Origin: an uncultured Bacilli bacterium
Lineage (GTDB): Bacteria; Bacillota_I; Bacilli_A; RF39; UBA660
Assembly: GCA_934131175.1 (NCBI GenBank)
Contig: CAKOZD010000007.1
Span: 1-64,000, forward strand
DNA length: 64,000 bases
Direction: 5' to 3'
Shown: in pieces, positions 16,930-26,722 of the stretch
How the letters are laid out: each line of letters starts with the position of its first letter
Numbering within the stretch: the first letter of the stretch is position 1
Position numbers and translations under genes: made by a program
The notes under the pieces: generated by a model
Databases searched by the model: none
Told to the model about the DNA's origin: nothing
What the model saw: the letters and a program-made list of their open reading frames with translations, nothing else

Positions 16930-18444
16930 ATGAAAACAATAGAATTTTTTAAAGGATTAGAAGATCCAATAAAGAAGAAAGAAACAATAGATAAACTAGT
17001 AGAATGTTATGAAGAAAGCTATAAGTTAGATTATGAGAGATATTCTCATTCTATGTATGAAAAGATAGTAAAAACTATGTTTGATAAAAAGGTTATAAGT
17101 AGATACAATGTAAGAGAAAGATTTAATTTTGAATTATATTGTTTTAACGAATGGAAAAATAGTATTTTAAATTATAACATAAATAATATACATCAAGATT
17201 ATCAATTAGGATTTATAAAGTTACAAAGAAGATTAAGAAACTTTAATCCAACAACTGTAGAAGAAATATATGATTTTTTAGAAAATACATATGAAGAAAC
17301 AAATAGTCCACTATATACAAAGGATGAAGATTATCAAAAAGTACTTAATTCAGTAAGATATAATAGAATAGGTGAAGATTCCACTTGGCAACATGTAGCA
17401 TCAAATTATATTTATATGAACCAACAAACATCGTACACTGTACATCATAGATTTTATATAAATACAGACTCAACATATACAGATTATTTTGCAAGACTAT
17501 TAATGGAAAAGTGTAAAGATAAAAAATACAAATATTATTTTAAACTTGATAATTTTGGAAATAGAGCAGATACTATAGTTGTGTATTGCAGTGATACCAA
17601 TTTATTAAAGTTCTTAGATATTTTAAAGGAAATAAAAAAAGAACATCCAGAATTAGAAGGTCATTTACATAGACCGCCATTTTTAACAGCAAACATTGAC
17701 GATTGGATAGGTTATGCATCAGAACCATCAGTGAAAGATGGTGACAAACGTTTTTCTTTTAACTCATTAAGAACTAGAGTACTTGATGAATCAATGACTA
17801 AACTAAATAAAGAATGGATAAGAAAAAACAAAAATAATGATATCATATCAAATGGGACAAAAAGTAAATTTATAGACTACATTACAGAAATGGTTTTAAA
17901 TGAACAAATGGCATCATTTAAAAGAACTGAAAAACATGACGTTTTCTCTAAAACAGATGTAGAATTTGCTAATAAAAATGGTTTTAAAAGAGAATCATTA
18001 AATAGTCCTAAATTTATATCTATGTATAGAAACTATGTAAAAAAAGAAATTATAAAATTAATAGATAAAATAGATAACTATACTCCATCAGATATAGATA
18101 ACCTTATAGGTTATAATGGAAAAAGTATAAAATTAGAAAAACAAAGTATAGAAAAAGCTTTAAGAAAGATGCTATATATTACAAGAGCAAACATTCCAAA
18201 CTTTGATGATAAATTAAGAGAAGAAATCTATCAAAGAGGAGAAAAATATAATTTAACTAAACAAAACATAGCATTCGATTCAGAATATGTTTATACAACA
18301 ATAAGTAAAGAACAACAATCTACTACAGAAAGTAAAGCATCACAGCAAACAAAACAACAATCTAAAGAAAAACCAAAACAATATACATATAAACCAATGA
18401 CAGACCAAGAAATATTAGATGCTAGAAGAAAAATTGGACTATAG
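16930..18444 (+). CDS. Hypothetical protein with a possible HopA1-like domain
   Basis: This 504-aa soluble protein starts at ATG 16930 after GGGGAAGG; a TTG at 16921 is too close to that site. Residues about 165-270 (VHHRFYINTDSTYTDYF, then FKLDNFGNRADTIVVYCSD, then HRPPFLTANIDDWIGYASEP) have the layout of the HopA1 family, known from type III effectors and from enzymes of class III lanthipeptide clusters. I call this from the spacing of the R-Y-N, K, R-D and P...G-A-EP elements only. The C-terminus is a Gln/Lys-rich low-complexity tail. No secretion signal is visible. A Fic gene follows. Function unknown. Confidence 0.45.
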   Translation: MKTIEFFKGLEDPIKKKETIDKLVECYEESYKLDYERYSHSMYEKIVKTMFDKKVISRYNVRERFNFELYCFNEWKNSILNYNINNIHQDYQLGFIKLQRRLRNFNPTTVEEIYDFLENTYEETNSPLYTKDEDYQKVLNSVRYNRIGEDSTWQHVASNYIYMNQQTSYTVHHRFYINTDSTYTDYFARLLMEKCKDKKYKYYFKLDNFGNRADTIVVYCSDTNLLKFLDILKEIKKEHPELEGHLHRPPFLTANIDDWIGYASEPSVKDGDKRFSFNSLRTRVLDESMTKLNKEWIRKNKNNDIISNGTKSKFIDYITEMVLNEQMASFKRTEKHDVFSKTDVEFANKNGFKRESLNSPKFISMYRNYVKKEIIKLIDKIDNYTPSDIDNLIGYNGKSIKLEKQSIEKALRKMLYITRANIPNFDDKLREEIYQRGEKYNLTKQNIAFDSEYVYTTISKEQQSTTESKASQQTKQQSKEKPKQYTYKPMTDQEILDARRKIGL

Positions 18445-18459
18445 AATTCAAATTTAATT

Positions 18460-18490
18460 AAAAAGGTGATATTAATCGCCTTTTTATTTT
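18460..18490 (+). terminator. Rho-independent terminator
   Basis: AAAAAGGTGAT, loop ATTA, ATCGCCTTTTT: 11 bp with one wobble, flanked by GAATTCAAA/TTTGAATTC that can lengthen the stem. Confidence 0.85.
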
Positions 18491-18516
18491 GAATTCATAA
18501 TAAGAAATGTTATAAT
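18489..18516 (+). promoter_or_regulatory. Extended -10 promoter of the Fic gene
   Basis: TTGAAT (18489-18494), 16 bp, TATAAT (18511-18516) with a TGT extension directly before the -10 box. Confidence 0.7.
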
Positions 18517-18540
18517 AACTAATTAAAAGAGGTAGATATT

Positions 18541-19671
18541 ATGGCAAAAGAAAGATTACCACTAAAAACACTAACTGGAATACCATTTAGAATTAATAAA
18601 GATATCTTAAAAGAAATAGAAGAAGAGTTAGAACTATTTTTATTAGAAGAAGAATTTATGAATACCCGTGACTTTTCAAAAAAAGTAATGTTTAATCAAG
18701 AAATAAAAGCAAATAATACTGTAGAAGGTTATAATGATTCTGTATCTTTTATTAAAAAAGTAATTGAAAATGCATCAGAAGAACAAAATATAGAAAAGAG
18801 AAATAGAATAATAAACCTATATAATGGATATCAATATATTTTAAAAGGACAGGATATAACTGAAGAAAATGTTTTGAAACTATATAAAATATTAAGTAAA
18901 GATTTATTAGAAGAATATGATTTATCTCATATGGGAGAAAAATACAGAAAAGCACCAGTTTACATACTAAAAGACGGAAGATTAGATGATTCCATGGATG
19001 AAGGAATTCCTTATGAAGAAATCGATGAATATATGGACTCATACTTTGAATTTATTGATACTTTTAAAGTAGATAATTCTCAAACAGATGAATTCATTAA
19101 ATCGCAAATAATGCATTTTTATTTTGTTTATATTCATCCATTTTTTGATATTAATGGAAGAAGTAGTAGAACAATAGCAATGTGGTATTTATTAAATAAA
19201 GAAGTATATCCATATATAATATTTAATAGAGGAATAAACTTTGATTCAAACTATGATAGAGTAATAGGAACTGCTAAAACAAGACTAGATATTACAGAAT
19301 TTTTAAAATATATGTTAATAAGTGTAAAAAAAGAATTAGAAAAAGAATACATTATTCACAACTTAGATTCTCAGTCAGAACGACAATGGCATACAATTGA
19401 CTATCAAGCACTAAATTACTTTTTAGCACTAAACGGAGAAAAAACAGTACTTGACTATGCTACTACATATAATAGATTAAATACTAAAAAGAACATCAAA
19501 ACAATATTTGAAAATATGTTACTTCCTATGATAGAAGATGAAACATTAAAAATTACAAGAACAACAAAAAAGAATATGTTTGATAATGTACCAAATTTAG
19601 TACTTGAATTAAACAAAGATAAAGTAAATGAAATAAATCTTGAAAAAGTAAAAAGATTAAAATTACATTAA
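18541..19671 (+). CDS. Fic-domain protein (AMP transferase family)
   Basis: This 376-aa Fic/DOC protein carries the motif HPFFDINGRSSR at residues 199-210, with catalytic His199. The usual Gly before Asn is Ile here. An inhibitory-helix-like segment KANNTVEG (56-63) before the core carries the (x)xxxE-G signature with Glu62, suggesting class II autoinhibition. Fic enzymes usually transfer AMP to Tyr, Ser or Thr of a target protein. The C-terminal region (about 275-376) looks like a winged-helix-type tail. There is no antitoxin-like small gene beside it. Targets are unknown and may be internal or host proteins. Confidence 0.88.
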   Translation: MAKERLPLKTLTGIPFRINKDILKEIEEELELFLLEEEFMNTRDFSKKVMFNQEIKANNTVEGYNDSVSFIKKVIENASEEQNIEKRNRIINLYNGYQYILKGQDITEENVLKLYKILSKDLLEEYDLSHMGEKYRKAPVYILKDGRLDDSMDEGIPYEEIDEYMDSYFEFIDTFKVDNSQTDEFIKSQIMHFYFVYIHPFFDINGRSSRTIAMWYLLNKEVYPYIIFNRGINFDSNYDRVIGTAKTRLDITEFLKYMLISVKKELEKEYIIHNLDSQSERQWHTIDYQALNYFLALNGEKTVLDYATTYNRLNTKKNIKTIFENMLLPMIEDETLKITRTTKKNMFDNVPNLVLELNKDKVNEINLEKVKRLKLH

Positions 19672-19766
19672 TAATTTACATATAACTGTAAATAAAAAAT
19701 ATAATATTATAAAAAGTATCATAACTTATGATAAAATTATATCTGTATGAAGAAAGGATGAAATAT

Positions 19767-20336
19767 ATGGCAGGTTTACCAATATTTGTTAAATATATAA
19801 TTGTATTTTTTGTATCAATGGTTCCAATAGTAGAACTAAGAGGAGCAATTCCTATTGCAGAGAGTTTAGGGCTTAATATATTTATGTATTATCCAATTGC
19901 TATCATAGGAAATCTATTACCAGTTCCAATTATATATTTATTTGCAAGAAAAGTACTTGAATGGGGTAAAGATAAAAAACTAACTAAGAAGTTCTTTACA
20001 TGGTGTATAGAAAAAGGGGATAAAGGTGGAGAAAAACTTAGAAAGTCTGCAGGTAATAGTGGAATCTTTATAGCACTCCTTTTATTTGTAGGAATACCAC
20101 TACCAGGTACAGGAGCATGGACAGGAACTCTAGCAGCAAGCTTTTTAAAATTAGATTTTAAAACTAGTATTTTAGCAGTATCACTAGGTGTTGTACTTGC
20201 AGGAATAATTATGTCTTTAGGTAGTAAAATAGTTTCAACACTAGGTTGGCTAGGAGTTGGAATATTAGTAGCAGTTATTCTTTTAATTGCAGTAATAACA
20301 ATAATTTTAAATAAAAAGAAAGAAAAAAATAAATAA
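19767..20336 (+). CDS. Small multidrug-export family membrane protein (COG2426-like)
   Basis: This 189-aa protein has four to five membrane segments. The hallmark is near the N-terminus: VSMVPIVELRGAIPIAESLG. A central cytosolic helix (EKGDKGGEKLRKSAGNSG) is followed by VGIPLPGTGAWTGTLAASFL. The family is named small multi-drug export protein, but its transport role is poorly proved. I start at ATG 19767 because AAAGG lies nine bases before it; ATG codons at 19728 and 19758 lack a usable site. It is a single gene with a shared terminator downstream. Confidence 0.85.
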   Translation: MAGLPIFVKYIIVFFVSMVPIVELRGAIPIAESLGLNIFMYYPIAIIGNLLPVPIIYLFARKVLEWGKDKKLTKKFFTWCIEKGDKGGEKLRKSAGNSGIFIALLLFVGIPLPGTGAWTGTLAASFLKLDFKTSILAVSLGVVLAGIIMSLGSKIVSTLGWLGVGILVAVILLIAVITIILNKKKEKNK

Positions 20337-20368
20337 AAAAATATATCTATTATAAAGATATATTTTTT
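20336..20368. terminator. Bidirectional terminator hairpin
   Basis: AAAAAATATATCT and AGATATATTTTTT around a 7-nt loop, between convergent genes. Confidence 0.8.
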
Positions 20369-22241
20369 ATTGCTTTTTAGGATTATTAAAAATAGATTCA
20401 ACACTACTATCAATATTTTCTCCAAGCATTTTATTTAACTCATCAGTACTATGGTAAGAATCTTTATCATTAAAAATTTTCGTATCATTAAAAGAAAAAT
20501 CATCATTTTTATGTATTTGATTATTTCTTAAATAACCAACATATTCATAAATTAATTCAAAATATTGCTCTCTATCTAGTTTTAATACTTCTTGATAATC
20601 TAAAAGTTCTTTTCCATCTGCTTTTCTAATAGAATTAATTTTACTAACAAGAATAGCAGTATCAGTTTCTAATTGTAATTTTCTCTTTTCCTCTTCATCA
20701 TAAGATAAATACTCATCAATTAGCATATTATTTTCTATATATTTCGGATGATTATTATTGATACTAATTAACCATGTTTCATTATACAATTTTTTTAATT
20801 CATCCATTGACATTAACAACAACATAACTTTAAGTTTCTCATTATATTTAGGATTATTATTTATAATAAAATCAACCATTCTATCTTTCTTTGCATTATC
20901 TAATGATTCTTTTAATTCTTCATCAGTTAAAGTATAATTTTCTAATATTGACTCTTCAGTAATAATAGAATGATTTTCTTTTAAATAGTTACATCTCTTT
21001 CTTATTTCCTCGATACATTCAGAAAACATCCTATTGTTAAAACAATTTTTATACTTCAAATATATTTTATGATATAATCTGATGTCTTTATTATCCTTAG
21101 AAATATTAGAATATAATTCTTCTTCCATCTTATATTTACTTTCCAACTCATCTAACTCATCGTAAGATAAGTCAAACAATTCTTCTAATGAAATATCTTT
21201 TGCAGAATAATTTTTTATAAGATTTAATAATTCCATACACTTAAATATAATATTTAGAGCCTTATCAATATGCATACCAATATTAGAAAATATTTTTTTA
21301 CTTTTATTTGCTTGATATATTTTAAAAACTTCACTTACATTAGGTTTACTTTTACATAGTAAGTAACAATTTTTTAATACATCAGAATATTTTAATTGAG
21401 TAATTTTCTCGTCCATAGGTAAATCAGGATTAAAAAGTCTAATTGGTATTTCTTTATAAACTATTGATTGAAGATTAACAATAACCATCAAATTATCTTT
21501 TAGTTCATAAGTTTTACTAAATTTAACTTTTTTATCTCTTAAAACTGACATTGTATTTTCACAGGAAGATATGATTTTCTCACTCGTTTTAGAGTCTTTT
21601 ATAGAAGAACTATGTAATACTCTTAAATCTCCTAAATTATAATTTTTAATTATATAATTATTAATATTATTATATCTTCGTATTTCATTTAAATACATAT
21701 CGTTATTTATATTTAGAAAATCATCTTTTTCACTCTCTGAAATGCTTGGTGTTAAATAATTAAAAATAGTATTTAAATTCTTCTCTGCGCTAGAAAAAAT
21801 ACTCTCTAATTTTTCTTTATCAGAAACAATACATGTTACTAAAAAATTCCATGTTTCATTATTATTCGCAGCTAAAACTTTTCTATAATCTAAAAAAGCA
21901 TTCAACATAGTATTCAAAGAATCAGTAAGACTGCCAAACTTTCTTTCCATCTCTTTTTTATATATATTAATCTTTCTTTGTTTTTCGAAAAAAGAGTCAT
22001 TTGAATTATTAATTAATTTTCTTCTGTATTTTAAAGGAATATTATTTTTGAAAGAATTTACATATTTTTCAATATATCTTTCTTTATTTTTATATATTTC
22101 TACTGCATAGTTATACATTTTATTGTATATTTCAAGATTATCAGTATTTTTAGAAAAATCCTCATAAGATAAATTGAATCTTTCAGTTTTAATTAATTCG
22201 TTATATAGTTTTAGAATTTCTTCTTCATTATTTATATCCAT
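20367..22241 (-). CDS. Large helical hypothetical protein
   Basis: This 624-aa protein is rich in Lys, Glu, Asn and Leu and predicted mostly helical, with no signal peptide or membrane segment. Repeated amphipathic stretches (about 85-180 and 330-520; DLSYDELDELESKYKMEEE) suggest an elongated bundle. No domain is recognised and no catalytic cluster stands out. The start ATG 22241 has GGAGAAG upstream on the minus strand. It lies alone on the minus strand between + strand genes and ends in a shared terminator. Confidence 0.55.
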   Translation of the reverse strand: MDINNEEEILKLYNELIKTERFNLSYEDFSKNTDNLEIYNKMYNYAVEIYKNKERYIEKYVNSFKNNIPLKYRRKLINNSNDSFFEKQRKINIYKKEMERKFGSLTDSLNTMLNAFLDYRKVLAANNNETWNFLVTCIVSDKEKLESIFSSAEKNLNTIFNYLTPSISESEKDDFLNINNDMYLNEIRRYNNINNYIIKNYNLGDLRVLHSSSIKDSKTSEKIISSCENTMSVLRDKKVKFSKTYELKDNLMVIVNLQSIVYKEIPIRLFNPDLPMDEKITQLKYSDVLKNCYLLCKSKPNVSEVFKIYQANKSKKIFSNIGMHIDKALNIIFKCMELLNLIKNYSAKDISLEELFDLSYDELDELESKYKMEEELYSNISKDNKDIRLYHKIYLKYKNCFNNRMFSECIEEIRKRCNYLKENHSIITEESILENYTLTDEELKESLDNAKKDRMVDFIINNNPKYNEKLKVMLLLMSMDELKKLYNETWLISINNNHPKYIENNMLIDEYLSYDEEEKRKLQLETDTAILVSKINSIRKADGKELLDYQEVLKLDREQYFELIYEYVGYLRNNQIHKNDDFSFNDTKIFNDKDSYHSTDELNKMLGENIDSSVESIFNNPKKQ

Positions 22242-22355
22242 AACTTCTCCTATCTTTAATAATTATAACATAAAATATTTATATATTTTTAAAGTTAATG
22301 TAGAAATATAGCTAACTATAATGTATAATATGTTGGAAAAACGGAGACATACTAT

Positions 22356-23042
22356 ATGAAAAATAAAGGAATAAATGAAAATACAAGAGATGAACTTTTT
22401 AAATATAAACACAAATTATGTTTAAAAACAGATAAGAATCTTTCTATATTATTTGCAATTGATAATTACACATTAAAAAAAGAAGGAATATTACAAAGAC
22501 CTATAAATAAGATTAATGAAATTGCTTTTAAAATAAAGACAGATAATATCACATATAACCCTGATACTAAAATGTATGAATATAAAGAAGAAAAAACAGA
22601 GACATATCATTTTGATACTATTTCAAGATATATATTTGAAAATGATGAAATAAAAGATGAGTTAGAATCAACAAAAAGATATCGTAAATGTCACACAAGA
22701 TCAATAGATTTAGCACTAGCTTTAAAAGACGCTAGAGTAGTAACTGGATTTGCTGAATTAAATGGTGTAGAGTTTCTTCATTCCGTAGTAGAAATTATAT
22801 TAGACAGTAAAACATTTTATCTTGATTGGACAAGAAATATAATGATGCAGCAAGATGAATATAAAAGACTTTTTAGATATAGAGAAATGTCTAAAGTAGA
22901 TGCTAAAAATATTATATCTGACATGGAATACATCAAAGGACTTAACTTAAATATAGAAGAATACTTATTATTTAGAGATGAATTAATGAAAGATATAGAA
23001 AAAAATAAAAGTGCATTTCAAAAAGTAAAAGTAAATTTATAA
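22356..23042 (+). CDS. Small transglutaminase/papain-like fold protein
   Basis: This 228-aa soluble protein has a putative triad of Cys112 (RKCHTRSIDLAL), His142 (EFLHSVVEI) and Asp157 (TFYLDWTRN). The His-to-Asp distance of 15 equals that in the proteins at 80, 1078 and 31205, although the remaining sequence is unrelated by eye. The C-terminal tail is helical. Function unknown. GGAG lies upstream of ATG 22356. It precedes a CmpB-type membrane protein by 47 bases. Confidence 0.5.
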   Translation: MKNKGINENTRDELFKYKHKLCLKTDKNLSILFAIDNYTLKKEGILQRPINKINEIAFKIKTDNITYNPDTKMYEYKEEKTETYHFDTISRYIFENDEIKDELESTKRYRKCHTRSIDLALALKDARVVTGFAELNGVEFLHSVVEIILDSKTFYLDWTRNIMMQQDEYKRLFRYREMSKVDAKNIISDMEYIKGLNLNIEEYLLFRDELMKDIEKNKSAFQKVKVNL

Positions 23043-23089
23043 TTACTTATGATATAATTTACTATATAATAAAATAAGAGGTAGTAAAT

Positions 23090-23725
23090 ATGAAGAAGTT
23101 TTATAATGATTATTTAGAAAAAAATCATAAATTTGATAGATGGACAATGGTTGGAATACTAGCACTTTTAATAGTAATTGCTGGTTGTTTTGGATGGCTA
23201 TATGAATTTATTTTTTATTTCTTTAATGGAGGAATGAAAACATTTTATTGGAGAGGAGGAAACTTTCTTCCTTGGATTAACATATATGCAACAGGTTCTG
23301 TTATGATATATTATCTAACATATAAACATAGAAAAAAGCCCTGGAAAGTATTTTTAATGAGTTTCTTATCAACTGGTATTTTGGAATATTTTTCAGGTCT
23401 TGGAATGCTTCTAATTACCCATAAAAGATGTTGGGATTACAATAAGGAAATATTAAACTTTGGAAATATTGGAGGATTTGTTTGTCTAAGAAGTGTTATG
23501 TTTTTTGGATTATCTGCACTTTTACTTATGTATGTAATAATTCCACTTCTTTTCTTTCTGGCAAAAAAACTAAATAAAAAAGTATTTCTTACAATAAGCA
23601 TTACACTTTGTTCAATAATTTTATTTGATGAATTTTATAATTTACTATTCGCAAGAATCTTAAATTTACCAAGAGCATATGATGTATATTCTAAATTAGG
23701 AATACCATATGTAAAGTTTAAGTAG
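23090..23725 (+). CDS. Putative ABC-transporter type IV (CmpB-like) membrane protein
   Basis: This 211-aa protein has five predicted helices. Features of the family named ABC_trans_CmpB are GCFGWLYEFIFYFFNGG near residue 28, RGGNFLPWINIYATG, and FLSTGILEYFSGLGMLL followed by RCWDYNKEILNFGNIGGF and CLRSVMFFGLSAL. Despite the name no transport substrate is established. ATG 23090 follows AGAGGTAG. The next gene starts ten bases after its stop, so both are co-transcribed. Confidence 0.8.
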   Translation: MKKFYNDYLEKNHKFDRWTMVGILALLIVIAGCFGWLYEFIFYFFNGGMKTFYWRGGNFLPWINIYATGSVMIYYLTYKHRKKPWKVFLMSFLSTGILEYFSGLGMLLITHKRCWDYNKEILNFGNIGGFVCLRSVMFFGLSALLLMYVIIPLLFFLAKKLNKKVFLTISITLCSIILFDEFYNLLFARILNLPRAYDVYSKLGIPYVKFK

Positions 23726-23734
23726 GAGTGTTAT

Positions 23735-24427
23735 ATGAACTTAAAAGATAAATTAATAGAGTTAAGAAATAAATTAACAAAAAAAGATGAAATAAAAGAA
23801 ATAGACTCACAAGAAGAAATCATAGATGAAGAGAAAAAAATTGATCCAAAAGAATTTATTAAAGGCTTTGTAAATCAATCAGATTTAACAGAAGAGCAAT
23901 TTGAATTTTTAAAAGATTTGTATTTGCAAGATAAAAAAATAATAGGGCTTCATAATACTCATTATGATGATGTGAATTCTTTCTTTAAAAATGGTCTTAC
24001 AAATAACACCGGTTATTTAGGAGAAAAATCAACGTCTCTTACAAATACTGTCTATCCAAGTACTCAATTTTTTCCATTACTTACTTATCATCATCCAAGG
24101 TATACAACAATTATTCTTTTATTAAATGAAGATATTATAGAAGGAAAAGAAGGAATATTTAAAGATTTAGATAATGAATATTATGGAATACCAAAAGAAT
24201 ATATAGTAGGTGCATTTCAAAATGGAAAAATATATAAAAATCCAAACTTTAGAGAAAACTATAAAGACCCATCAGCCTTAAAAACAACAGATAAAGGAAG
24301 TTATTTAATAAGAACAAAAGAAGAAAAAGAAGATGAAGTAAAATTTTGTTCAGACATATTTTATATGAATAAAGACTTAGAAAGATTAAATAAGCAAGAA
24401 GAAACTATAGAAGTCCCAAAAAAATAA
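23735..24427 (+). CDS. Hypothetical protein with a possible ADP-ribosyltransferase-like core
   Basis: This 230-aa protein has a charged N-terminal helix (1-65) and a globular part. GLHNTHYDDVNSFFKNGL (near residue 70) resembles the H-G-T...a..i...GL opening of ADP-ribosyltransferase folds. Strand-like YTTIILLLNEDIIEG and YGIPKEYIVGAFQNGKIYKN follow, the latter in the place where such proteins describe a regulated exit strand. The match is weak and the catalytic Glu cannot be assigned. It follows the CmpB-like gene by ten bases with AGGAG. Confidence 0.4.
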   Translation: MNLKDKLIELRNKLTKKDEIKEIDSQEEIIDEEKKIDPKEFIKGFVNQSDLTEEQFEFLKDLYLQDKKIIGLHNTHYDDVNSFFKNGLTNNTGYLGEKSTSLTNTVYPSTQFFPLLTYHHPRYTTIILLLNEDIIEGKEGIFKDLDNEYYGIPKEYIVGAFQNGKIYKNPNFRENYKDPSALKTTDKGSYLIRTKEEKEDEVKFCSDIFYMNKDLERLNKQEETIEVPKK

Positions 24428-24456
24428 AGAAATCATAACTATAAAAAGAGGAAGAT

Positions 24457-25260
24457 ATGCAAGAAAATATTAAAATAATATTCTTTGATATAGATAAAAC
24501 ATTAACTAAAGATAATGAAATTATTTCAAAAAGGACAAAAGAATACTTTGAAAAATTAAATAAAAACAAATATTTAATTCTAGTAACAGGAAGAACAAAC
24601 ATATATGCAATTAAAAAAAGTATTGCATCATCTGCAAGTAATATTGTAATTTCTGATAATGGAGCTCTTATATATGATTATAATAAAAATAAAATATTAT
24701 ATAGTTCATTTATAAAAGAAGAAGATATATTAAAAATATGGCACTTATCTAACAAATATAATATAGGTATAGTCCTTAATACTATAAATAAAAGATATCG
24801 AAATAATAATTCAATAAATGAAGGATATTTTGATTACGATAATTTAGAAATAACTGATATAAATAAATTAACTAGTAAAATATCTCAAATAGTTCTATTT
24901 TTAAATGATAAAAAAGATTATAATACTATCTTAAAAGAACTACAAAAACTAAATAATATTCAAGTTTCTAATACAGGTAAAGAACTTGATGAAAGGTACT
25001 TTATAGATATAAATAATAAAGAAACTTCTAAAGGAGTAGCAATTAAACATTTATATAAAATTTTAAATATTAATAAAAATAACACAATGTCATTTGGAGA
25101 TTCAATGAATGATTTATCTATGTTTTTAGAAACTAATATAAAAGTTGCTATGAAAAATGCTGATGCCAATTTAAAAGAAATCGCAACATACATAACAGAT
25201 TATGATAATAATGAAGATGGAGTTATTAAATTTTTAGAAAAATATTTCAAAAAAAAGTAG
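24457..25260 (+). CDS. Cof-type HAD-IIB phosphatase
   Basis: This 267-aa HAD hydrolase has motif I FFDIDKTLT with Asp11 and Asp13, motif II LVTGRTN near residue 46, a C2B cap domain in the middle, Lys in SKGVAIKHL, and motif IV SFGDSMNDLSMF. Cof-type enzymes dephosphorylate sugar phosphates, FMN, PLP or similar metabolites. ATG 24457 follows AGAGGAAG. A weak hairpin at the stop separates it from the convergent TetR gene. Confidence 0.88.
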   Translation: MQENIKIIFFDIDKTLTKDNEIISKRTKEYFEKLNKNKYLILVTGRTNIYAIKKSIASSASNIVISDNGALIYDYNKNKILYSSFIKEEDILKIWHLSNKYNIGIVLNTINKRYRNNNSINEGYFDYDNLEITDINKLTSKISQIVLFLNDKKDYNTILKELQKLNNIQVSNTGKELDERYFIDINNKETSKGVAIKHLYKILNINKNNTMSFGDSMNDLSMFLETNIKVAMKNADANLKEIATYITDYDNNEDGVIKFLEKYFKKK

Positions 25261-25289
25261 GTATTCTGAATTTAAAAATACTTACTTTT
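25253..25289. terminator. Terminator-like hairpin between convergent genes
   Basis: AAAAGTAGGTATT and AATACTTACTTTT form 13 positions with one mismatch, overlapping the HAD stop. Confidence 0.6.
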
Positions 25290-25295
25290 ACTTTG

Positions 25296-25841
25296 TCATT
25301 TCATAAAAATTGTATTAAAAAGTTTCTTAGAATATATATTAATATCATCTAAACTATAATTAAGTTCATCTCTAAAATATTTTATATATAAATTAATAAG
25401 ACCATCAACAAATACAGATATATTTAATTCTAGATATTCGTCATTATTTTTATTTTTTAAAATATCATTTAATTTCTTATTAGCTATTTTATTTAATCTT
25501 TCCATAAATATCATAGGATCATTAGATTTTAATATAGCTTGGTATAAATTACAATTTGCTTTTAAAAATATATTTATATTATCAATAAAATCATCAACAT
25601 CATTTAAAGAAGTAATATCATCATTAAAAAGATCAAGTGCTTCATCTTGGAACTCTTTAGCAATATCATATATATTACTATAATGAGAATAGAAGGTTCC
25701 ACGATTTATATCAATATTATTAACAAGTTCAGTAACTGTTATTTTAGACAGTTCTTTTTTTTCACTTATCATATTAGCAAACTCACTACGAATTAAATTT
25801 TTAGTTTTAATAGATGAACGATTTAATCCTTTTACTCTCAT
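25296..25841 (-). CDS. TetR/AcrR-family repressor, likely regulator of the adjacent ABC exporter
   Basis: This 181-aa protein has an N-terminal TetR helix-turn-helix (about 10-55: LSKITVTELVNNIDINRGTFYSHY) and a helical ligand domain. I choose ATG 25841 because AGAGGTGA lies eight bases before it; the longer form from 25877 has no such site. The gene is divergent from the ABC exporter at 26012, with an 18-bp near-palindrome at 25915-25932 between them, the usual layout for a local repressor of an efflux pump. Confidence 0.85.
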   Translation of the reverse strand: MRVKGLNRSSIKTKNLIRSEFANMISEKKELSKITVTELVNNIDINRGTFYSHYSNIYDIAKEFQDEALDLFNDDITSLNDVDDFIDNINIFLKANCNLYQAILKSNDPMIFMERLNKIANKKLNDILKNKNNDEYLELNISVFVDGLINLYIKYFRDELNYSLDDINIYSKKLFNTIFMK

Positions 25842-25914
25842 ATATTTCACCTCTGGACTTATTATATAATATCTCACTATTATTGCAAAACTAATTTTAA
25901 CAAATAAATAAAAA

Positions 25915-25932
25915 CTGTTGAAATTTTAACAG
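25915..25932. promoter_or_regulatory. Candidate TetR operator
   Basis: CTGTTGAAATTTTAACAG, an 18-bp inverted repeat with one mismatch pair, in the divergent region between the TetR gene and the ABC exporter. Confidence 0.6.
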
Positions 25933-26011
25933 TATACATATTGATGTTGTTCTAATTAGTTCTTTAATATTATAGAATTAACAATGAATTTTGTATTAAG
26001 GAGGAGTAAAA

Positions 26012-26713
26012 ATGTCATACATAGAATTTAGTAAAGTAACAAAAGAATACAAAACGGGAGATGTAACAATAAAAGCCCTAAATAATGCAAGTTTTAATAT
26101 AGAAAAAGGAGAACTTGTAGTTATTGTAGGACCAAGCGGTGCTGGAAAAACAACTGCTCTAAATATTTTAGGTGGAATGGATTCTGTAACTCATGGAACT
26201 GTTTTAATAGATAATGAAAACATAAGTAATTATAAAAGGCAAGAGTTAACAGAATACCGTCGTGATGATATTGGTTTCGTTTTTCAATTTTACAATCTAG
26301 TCCAAAACTTAACAGCTAAAGAAAATGTAGAACTAGCTGTACAAATATCAAAAAATCCATTAGATGTTGATAAAGTACTAGATAGTGTCGGACTAAAAGA
26401 AAGAAAAAATAACTTTCCATCACAACTATCGGGTGGAGAACAACAACGTGTCGCAATCGCAAGAGCAATAGCTAAAAATCCAAAAATTCTTTTATGTGAT
26501 GAGCCAACAGGAGCTCTTGACTATAAAACAGGAAAACAAATACTAAAATTACTTCAAGACACATGTCGAAAAGAAAAAATGACTGTAATAATAATCACTC
26601 ATAATGCCGCAATCGCTCCCATGGCCGATAAGATAATACATTTTAAGAATGGAACGGCAGAATCAATTAAAATAAATGAAAATCCAACCCCAGTAGAAGA
26701 AATAGAGTGGTAG
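26012..26713 (+). CDS. ABC transporter ATP-binding protein (MacB/LolD type)
   Basis: This 233-aa ATPase has Walker [14 protein letters not shown]-loop [12 protein letters not shown], signature [15 protein letters not shown], Walker [13 protein letters not shown] and switch His in IIITHNA. It belongs to the subgroup that pairs with FtsX-like permeases. GGAGGAG precedes ATG 26012. The permease gene starts ten bases after the stop. TetR control from the minus strand is likely. Confidence 0.93.
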   Translation: MSYIEFSKVTKEYKTGDVTIKALNNASFNIEKGELVVIVGPSGAGKTTALNILGGMDSVTHGTVLIDNENISNYKRQELTEYRRDDIGFVFQFYNLVQNLTAKENVELAVQISKNPLDVDKVLDSVGLKERKNNFPSQLSGGEQQRVAIARAIAKNPKILLCDEPTGALDYKTGKQILKLLQDTCRKEKMTVIIITHNAAIAPMADKIIHFKNGTAESIKINENPTPVEEIEW

Positions 26714-26722
26714 GTGTTAGTT

